Positions 1 to 4,277 of a DNA stretch of 6,452 bases are shown in pieces. The notes beneath the pieces are model-generated. The model was not told the DNA's origin and searched no databases. It saw only the letters and a list, made by a program, of their open reading frames with translations. The DNA comes from an uncultured Lachnoclostridium sp. Lineage in GTDB: Bacteria; Bacillota; Clostridia; Lachnospirales; Lachnospiraceae. The DNA lies in contig CABQJX010000140.1 in NCBI GenBank assembly GCA_902464595.1, positions 1 to 6,452 of the forward strand, in the 5' to 3' direction. The position numbers and the translations under genes were made by a program. Numbering within the stretch: position 1 is the stretch's first letter; the number at the start of each line of letters is the position of its first letter.

Positions 1-1824
1 GAGGTACTGCTGTATTTTTCTTATGACAAGAATCTGGATCAGAACAGCTGCCAGATCCTTTACCGGAATATTTTAGAGTATATGAATCCCTCTGCCAAGC
101 TGTACCAGAGCTATGCCAGAAATATGGAACAGTTTGCCATGGAACAGCTGTTTTGTTCCCGGATCAACGGAGCCCTGGCGGTAATCTATCAGCACATGAT
201 CTACCAGGATATAATCGACAGCCGGGTGGCCAGAGTCCTTCCGGGGATCCTAAAATCCTGCCGTATCCGCTGCCGGGATCCAAGAATGAAGTATGTGATC
301 GTCCGGTACGAGGAGCTGGAGGAGGAGGAGGCCTTCATCCTGGAGGATCAATGCGCCTATGTGCCTCTGTTTTCAGACCAGAGTATCCTGATCTTTCAGG
401 ACGCCTATGGGAACCGGTATCTGGATGTGCCCAACTGGCGCGTTCCGGTGATGGATCGTCCGGAGCTTTTGGAACGGTGTTATGAGGTTTATCCGGATCA
501 CCCTATGTTAAAGCTTTCTGAATGCCGCTCTATCGTATCAAAAGGAGTGGAAACAGACCGGGAGGCAGCCCTTTTAGAGGAGGTTATGGGGCAGCTGCGC
601 TTAAACCCTGTCTTTGGGCAGAGGATCATGCGGGCTGTGACGGACTATTACTGCCGGAAAGCGGAGGAGAATGAAGGGGGAGAGAGCTCCTTTAACTGTG
701 CTTATCTGGTACAGCTGGATAAGGGAAGGATGGGAGGCAGGCAGCGTCAGCAGATCTGCCAGACTCTTATCAGTCAGAATTACATCCGGGAAGCATATGA
801 AATGGTAAAGGAGTACGGAAGCCAGTACATTTCTCCCAAGGCTATGGCGAAGCTCTGTGAAAAGACCATACTGATGAATCTTTTTGACCAGGACGAACGT
901 CTTTTGAAGCTTGCCTATGAGGTGTTCCGTTCAGGAAACGGGGACAGTGTGATCCTGGACTATCTGTGCGAGCATTTTAACGGTACGGTTTCCCAGATGT
1001 ATGAGATCCTGATCCAGGGCGTCAGGGAGCAGGTGGAAACCTATGACCTGGCGGAACGGCTTCTGGGTCAGATGCTCTTTACCGGCTGCTGTGAACAGAT
1101 GGATTCTGTGTTTGATTTGTATATGAAGGGCAGAAATACAAGGGAGATGGTGATACGGGCCTACTTTACACAAAAGTGTGTCCAGTATTTCCTGGAAGAA
1201 AAGCCTATGGGACAGGAGGTTTTTGCCCGCCTGCGCCAGGCAGTGGGACAGGCTAAAGACGGGGAGAGGATCCCTACCATCTGCATTCTGGCCCTGACAA
1301 AATATTATTCTGTTTTAGATGAGATCCAGCCGGAGGAACGGGAGCTCCTGAAAGAGATGACTTCCCGTCTGCTGGAGGAGGGACTTGTATTTCCCTATAC
1401 AAGGGAGCTGTCAAAGCATATCCCCATCCCGGAGGACATCATGGATAAGGTGATGATCGAATACCGGGGAGGAAGGGACAGCCAGCCGTCGCTCCAGATC
1501 CGCATCCTGCCGGAGGAGGCTAATTTCCACAGTGAGGATATACGGCGGGTGTATCAGGGGATCTTTGTAAAACAAAAGGTACTTTTCGAGGGAGAAACCA
1601 TGGAGTACCGGATTTATGACTCCCTGGACGGACACCGCGTTTTGGCGGCGGAGGGACAGGCGGAGTGCGACCATAAGCTGGAGGGAAAGGAGAACAGCCG
1701 TTTTGCCTGCCTGAATGAAATGGGAGCAGCAATGAAAGACTGGGATGACAGCAGGCTGTTAAAGGCCATGGAGGATTATTTAAAAAAATCAGCGGCTCTT
1801 GGCAGGCTGTTTCCCATTGAGTGA
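1..1824 (+). CDS. DUF5717-like large helical protein, C-terminal 607 residues (5' end outside window)
   Basis: Function unknown. The frame is open from base 1 with no stop, and the residues before the first Met (base 82) continue the same helical pattern, so that Met is internal and the gene starts upstream. The visible part has two regions. Residues 1 to about 490 are mostly amphipathic alpha helix, reading like a degenerate helical-repeat (TPR/HEAT-like) scaffold. Residues about 500-580 look beta-rich and carry the segment VYQGIFVKQKVLFEGETMEY. This kind of 'GIFVK..LF.GE...Y' block near the C-terminus, followed by a conserved LNEM helix and ending in LFPIE, is what I recall from the Lachnospiraceae DUF5717 family, whose members are roughly 1100 or more residues. 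That assignment is from memory. No signal peptide or membrane segment is visible, suggesting a cytoplasmic protein. A Glu-rich patch (EELEEEEAF) lies at about bases 310-336. The stop codon TGA (1822-1824) lies just before the next gene, indicating one operon. Confidence 0.85.
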   Translation, partial: EVLLYFSYDKNLDQNSCQILYRNILEYMNPSAKLYQSYARNMEQFAMEQLFCSRINGALAVIYQHMIYQDIIDSRVARVLPGILKSCRIRCRDPRMKYVIVRYEELEEEEAFILEDQCAYVPLFSDQSILIFQDAYGNRYLDVPNWRVPVMDRPELLERCYEVYPDHPMLKLSECRSIVSKGVETDREAALLEEVMGQLRLNPVFGQRIMRAVTDYYCRKAEENEGGESSFNCAYLVQLDKGRMGGRQRQQICQTLISQNYIREAYEMVKEYGSQYISPKAMAKLCEKTILMNLFDQDERLLKLAYEVFRSGNGDSVILDYLCEHFNGTVSQMYEILIQGVREQVETYDLAERLLGQMLFTGCCEQMDSVFDLYMKGRNTREMVIRAYFTQKCVQYFLEEKPMGQEVFARLRQAVGQAKDGERIPTICILALTKYYSVLDEIQPEERELLKEMTSRLLEEGLVFPYTRELSKHIPIPEDIMDKVMIEYRGGRDSQPSLQIRILPEEANFHSEDIRRVYQGIFVKQKVLFEGETMEYRIYDSLDGHRVLAAEGQAECDHKLEGKENSRFACLNEMGAAMKDWDDSRLLKAMEDYLKKSAALGRLFPIE

Positions 1825-1825
1825 T

Positions 1826-1831
1826 GGAGGA
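1826..1831 (+). promoter_or_regulatory. Ribosome binding site deciding the start of the Hsp70-like gene
   Basis: GGAGGA lies 4 to 5 bases before ATG 1836. Earlier in-frame starts exist (GTG 1821 and ATG 1824, the latter overlapping the upstream TGA as TGATG), but neither has a purine-rich Shine-Dalgarno sequence in front. ATG 1836 is therefore preferred. It also puts the phosphate-loop-like motif at the expected distance from the N-terminus. Coupled re-initiation at 1824 cannot be excluded. Confidence 0.65.
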
Positions 1832-1835
1832 ATGT

Positions 1836-3059
1836 ATGGACGGTCTGGTGATAGGTCTGGATCTGAATGACGATTATACCCAGATATGCTGTTATGATCA
1901 GGAGAAAGCATGGACCATTCCTACGGTGATCTGCCGCAGGAAGGAGGAGGAGGTATGGCTCTGCGGGGAGGAAGCTTATGCGGCCACCCTGTTAGGCGAA
2001 GGGGTTATCGTGGACAAGCTGGTAAAGATGGCTGCAAAGAGCGGGACATCTACCATTGGAGGAACCTGTTATACCGGGGAAATGCTTTTGGAGCGTTTTA
2101 TTGAAAAGCTCCTGGAATATCCGAAAAAGGAGTTTGGCGACACGCGGATCAGCCAGCTGACTGTGACCCTCCCGTGTGTGGAGGTTCGCCTTTTTGATAC
2201 TCTGATGTATTGTGCCGATTATCTGTCGATTCCCAGGGAACGGGTGCATGTGATCAGCCACACAGAGGCATTTATTTATTATGTCCTGAGCCAGAAAAAG
2301 GATCTGTGGTCCAATCAGGTAGGGCTTTTTGAGCTGTCAGGGGAACGGCTGTGCTATTATGAGATGAAGGTGCAGCGAGGACTTAAAAGAAATATGGTTC
2401 AGGCTGAGGCTCAGGAGCAGGAGGAGGCCTTTAACCTGGATATTCTGGACTCCCCATCAGGCAGCAGGCTGGCAGATAAGATCGTGACTGCCTGTGGAGA
2501 AAAGCTTCTGAGCAAGAAGCTGTTTTCCACCGTATTTCTTACAGGAAAGGGCTTTGAGCGTCAGGATTGGGCGGGCGGTTTTATGCGTTTGATCTGCAAC
2601 CGGAGAAAGGTTTTTGCAGAGTCCTGTCTTTTTGCCAGAGGGGCTGCCTATAAGGGGGAGGATTATACCCAGAAAGAGACTTCCTATCCGTATGTCTTTG
2701 TGTGTGAGGGAAGGCTGAATGCGGATGTGGCCCTGAAGGTGACGCGGCGGGGAAGGGAGAGCTACCTTGTGGTGGCTTCCTGCGGCGATAACTGGTATGA
2801 GTCCAAGAGCTGTCAGGATCTGATCCTGGACGGACAGAAGGAGATGGAGTTTATTATCACACCCTTGGATCCCAAGAAGCGCCGTACCATTACGGTTCCC
2901 CTGACTGGATTTCCGGACCGGCCGGAGCGCACCACAAGGGTAGAGTTAAAGACTGCCTTTTCTGATGAACGTACGATGAACCTGGTGATCAGCGACAAGG
3001 GGTTTGGGGAGTTGTTTCCCTCGTCCCATGCAGTGGTAAAGCAGGAGGTGGTTATATGA
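1836..3059 (+). CDS. Divergent Hsp70/actin-fold protein, DUF5716-like
   Basis: A 407-residue protein of unknown function. The N-terminal 275 residues or so follow the Hsp70/actin ATPase layout. VIGLDLNDDYTQIC (5-18) is at the phosphate-1 position (Hsp70: GIDLGTT). WLCGEEAY (41-48) matches the Hsp70 G..A segment. TLPCVEVRLFDTL (111-123) and HTEAFIYYVL (142-151) match the 'VPA.F...QR' and 'NEPTAAALAYG' regions. VGLFELSGERL (162-172) is at phosphate 2 (Hsp70: DLGGGT), and VFLTGKGF (233-240) is at the adenosine motif. Residues about 285-400 form a beta-rich domain reminiscent of the Hsp70 substrate-binding beta-sandwich. Several key nucleotide-binding residues are changed, so ATPase activity is doubtful. 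There is no membrane segment or signal peptide. The architecture fits the Lachnospiraceae DUF5716 family as I recall it. It sits between the helical protein and the TPR protein, and its stop overlaps the next start (ATGA), suggesting a shared complex. Confidence 0.85.
   Translation: MDGLVIGLDLNDDYTQICCYDQEKAWTIPTVICRRKEEEVWLCGEEAYAATLLGEGVIVDKLVKMAAKSGTSTIGGTCYTGEMLLERFIEKLLEYPKKEFGDTRISQLTVTLPCVEVRLFDTLMYCADYLSIPRERVHVISHTEAFIYYVLSQKKDLWSNQVGLFELSGERLCYYEMKVQRGLKRNMVQAEAQEQEEAFNLDILDSPSGSRLADKIVTACGEKLLSKKLFSTVFLTGKGFERQDWAGGFMRLICNRRKVFAESCLFARGAAYKGEDYTQKETSYPYVFVCEGRLNADVALKVTRRGRESYLVVASCGDNWYESKSCQDLILDGQKEMEFIITPLDPKKRRTITVPLTGFPDRPERTTRVELKTAFSDERTMNLVISDKGFGELFPSSHAVVKQEVVI
3043..3050 (+). 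promoter_or_regulatory. Strong ribosome binding site for the TPR protein gene
   Basis: AGGAGGTG is a near-perfect match to the anti-Shine-Dalgarno sequence and ends about 6 bases before ATG 3056. It lies inside the end of the Hsp70-like gene. Together with the ATGA stop/start overlap at 3056-3059 it fixes the start of the third gene and implies coupled translation. Confidence 0.85.
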
Positions 3060-3868
3060 GCCTGATCCTTTGCAGGCAGGAGCCGGTGGAGCATCCCTAT
3101 TATATTGACATTTTGGGGCTTCATATTTATTCCTCCCAGGAGCTGTGCTATGTGATCTTCCATCATCCGGTGCTGGTGATGGAGGATTTCTTAGACAGGC
3201 GTCTGTTTGAATTTATCCGAAGAGATCTGGATATGGAGTATCTGGCAGGAAGAATGGAAACTCTGGATCAGACCGGGGCAAAGCCGGAGGAGGTTTTAAG
3301 CCTGTATTTATCGGAATGTGATTACTACAGCGAAAAGGAGATCCAGAAGTTTAAGCAGGTGACAGGATCACTTCGTTCCCTTCCTCCGGCCCGTTATGAG
3401 AAAAAGAGGGCAGATTATCTCTTTAGACAGGGACAGTATGGGCGGGCAGCGATCATCTATGAGAAGATCCTGGAGTCGGTTCAGCCGAAGGGGGAGGAGC
3501 CCTCATTTCTGGAAGCTGTCCACGGAAACCTGGGGGCGGCTTACGCTATGATGTTTCAGTTTCACCGGGCCCTTTTGTGCTATGACCGGGCTTATTCCAT
3601 AGGAAGGTCAGAGGAGATTCTAAAACGGATCTATTTCCTCAGCGTATTTGCCCCAGAACTAGAGATCTCAGAGACCTGCCTGTCCCACTTTACGCCGGAA
3701 CGCAGGGCGAAGTGGGACGAGGAGAAAGGAAAGGCGGATCTGGAGGCGAGCCAGGCAGAGGAAGTGCGCACCCTGCGGGCGCTGTTTAAAAAGGATCCGG
3801 AAAACTGCATGGAGGGCGCTGCCAGGCTGGTGCGGCGGTGGAAGAAGGAATACCGGCTGATGGTATAG
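3056..3868 (+). CDS. TPR-containing protein with a novel N-terminal domain
   Basis: A 270-residue soluble protein of unknown function. Residues 1 to about 105 form a domain I cannot assign to a characterised family; it opens with MSLILCRQEPVEHPYYI and includes SSQELCYVIFHHPVLVMEDF, a pattern I associate with Lachnospiraceae proteins encoded beside the DUF5716/5717 pair (from memory). Two TPR-like repeats follow. The first, about 112-142, contains ADYLFRQGQYGRAAIIYEKIL. The second, about 153-186, contains GNLGAAYAMMFQFHRALLCYDRAY. Both carry the typical G/A-Y-A-Y spacing. The C-terminus (about 210-270) is highly charged and probably helical, with many Lys, Arg and Glu residues. TPR units usually mediate protein-protein contacts, so a partner or adaptor role for the two upstream products is plausible but inferred. 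Stop TAG 3866-3868 is only 11 bases from the valS promoter, and no terminator is visible between them. Confidence 0.85.
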   Translation: MSLILCRQEPVEHPYYIDILGLHIYSSQELCYVIFHHPVLVMEDFLDRRLFEFIRRDLDMEYLAGRMETLDQTGAKPEEVLSLYLSECDYYSEKEIQKFKQVTGSLRSLPPARYEKKRADYLFRQGQYGRAAIIYEKILESVQPKGEEPSFLEAVHGNLGAAYAMMFQFHRALLCYDRAYSIGRSEEILKRIYFLSVFAPELEISETCLSHFTPERRAKWDEEKGKADLEASQAEEVRTLRALFKKDPENCMEGAARLVRRWKKEYRLMV

Positions 3869-3879
3869 GTGAAAATCAC

Positions 3880-3908
3880 TTGACAAAACTTAAAAATCTC
3901 AGTATGCT
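3880..3908 (+). promoter_or_regulatory. Sigma-A-type promoter of the valS transcript
   Basis: A consensus -35 box TTGACA (3880-3885) is followed after exactly 17 bases by TATGCT (3903-3908), a 4-of-6 match to the -10 box. The spacer is AT-rich. Transcription should start near 3914-3917, leaving a leader of about 360 bases before valS, enough for the whole T-box element. There is no TG extension before the -10 box. Confidence 0.8.
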
Positions 3909-3923
3909 TGATACCATCAGCGG

Positions 3924-3945
3924 CTGTATCCAAAGAAGGTTACAG
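3924..3945 (+). other. Small hairpin at the 5' end of the valS leader
   Basis: CTGTATCC (3924-3931) pairs with GGTTACAG (3938-3945) in 7 base pairs with one T-T mismatch, around the loop AAAGAA. It lies just after the predicted transcription start and before T-box Stem I. It has no T-run, so it is not an intrinsic terminator. It may protect the 5' end of the RNA or may be incidental. Confidence 0.45.
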
Positions 3946-4151
3946 TCCATAAGCTCATCATACAAAAATGGTTGTGAAGAAGAGGAGTACATTCCGGGAA
4001 CCAGCAGAGAGAGGCGTCCACAGGCTGAAAGGCGGCTTTGGGAGAATGGAATGGAAGGTAGCTTTGGAGCCGGGACAGGGAAAGGAATAGTATCTGTCTC
4101 CGCACAGCCCCCGTTAAGGGCTTTCGAGATTGCCGGGAGACCGGCAGAACC

Positions 4152-4181
4152 AAAGGTGGTACCGCGGTCGATCCGCCCTTT
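4152..4181 (+). promoter_or_regulatory. T-box antiterminator
   Basis: AAAGG (4152-4156) pairs with CCTTT (4177-4181), and GCGG (4164-4167) pairs with CCGC (4173-4176). They enclose the 7-base bulge TGGTACC (4157-4163). The first four bulge bases, UGGU in RNA, can pair with the ACCA end of an uncharged tRNA whose discriminator is A. The 3' arm is also the 5' arm of the terminator, so the two structures exclude each other. Confidence 0.92.
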
Positions 4182-4223
4182 GCTGTTCCTGAGAGAGGAC
4201 AGTAGAGGGCGCTTTTTATTTTT
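4174..4223 (+). terminator. Intrinsic terminator of the T-box leader
   Basis: Bases 4174-4188 pair with 4197-4211 in a continuous 15-base-pair stem, including four G-U pairs, around an 8-base loop. The tract TTTTTATTTTT follows at 4213-4223. It is the default off structure when charged tRNA-Val is abundant. It is also the first terminator downstream of the three-gene operon. Confidence 0.93.
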
Positions 4224-4259
4224 ACAGGAGGCTGCAGGCGCTGCGGCACTGCATTTTAA

Positions 4260-4267
4260 GGAAGGAG
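4260..4267 (+). promoter_or_regulatory. Ribosome binding site of valS
   Basis: GGAAGGAG (4260-4267) sits 10 bases before ATG 4278. The spacer is AT-rich (AATCTATTTT). It supports ATG 4278 as the start, as does the N-terminus MKELEKTYNP, typical of valyl-tRNA synthetases. Confidence 0.85.
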
Positions 4268-4277
4268 AATCTATTTT

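Larger units (their letters stand above)
3970..4223 (+). promoter_or_regulatory. Valine-specific T-box riboswitch, transcriptional type
   Basis: A complete T-box leader that senses the charging state of tRNA-Val and controls valS. The Stem I base is GGTT (3970-3973) with AGCC (4068-4071). The specifier loop has AGTA (3986-3989) facing GAAGGTA, closed above by CATTCC (3990-3995) with GGAATG (4048-4053). The specifier codon is GTA (4058-4060, valine), followed by a purine and then CTTTGGAGCC, the usual context. AGAGAG (4006-4011) and GCTGAAA (4024-4030) are the conserved distal Stem I motifs that contact the tRNA elbow. Stem II is GGGACAG (4072-4078) with CTGTCTC (4094-4100). AGCCC (4106-4110) with GGGCT (4118-4122) fits the Stem IIA/B element. 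Stem III is GCCGG (4132-4136) with CCGGC (4141-4145) around GAGA. The T-box AAAGGTGGTACCGCG (4152-4166) and the terminator follow. The match of specifier to the downstream gene makes the identification secure. Confidence 0.96.

Noticed and set aside
82..84. ATG as the start of the first gene
   Set aside because: The frame is open back to base 1 and encodes similar helical sequence. No good ribosome binding site precedes 82, and the family proteins are much longer.
310..336. GAG-rich stretch as a possible simple repeat
   Set aside because: It is just the codons of a Glu-rich patch (EELEEEEAF) in frame with the gene, too short and imperfect to be a repeat.
931..1674. Antisense open frames inside the large helical protein gene
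   Set aside because: Short, without start signals, and on the opposite strand of a well-supported coding frame.
3030..3059. Possible EEVD-like C-terminal tail on the Hsp70-like protein, which could bind a TPR clamp
   Set aside because: The protein ends in KQEVVI, not EEVD, and the TPR protein shows no recognisable carboxylate-clamp pattern. The likeness is too loose.
4224..4259. AGGAGG (4226-4231) and a small TGCAG/CTGCA hairpin between terminator and valS
   Set aside because: The Shine-Dalgarno-like run has no start codon at a usable distance, and the 5-base-pair stem is too weak to call. The real valS ribosome binding site is at 4260-4267.
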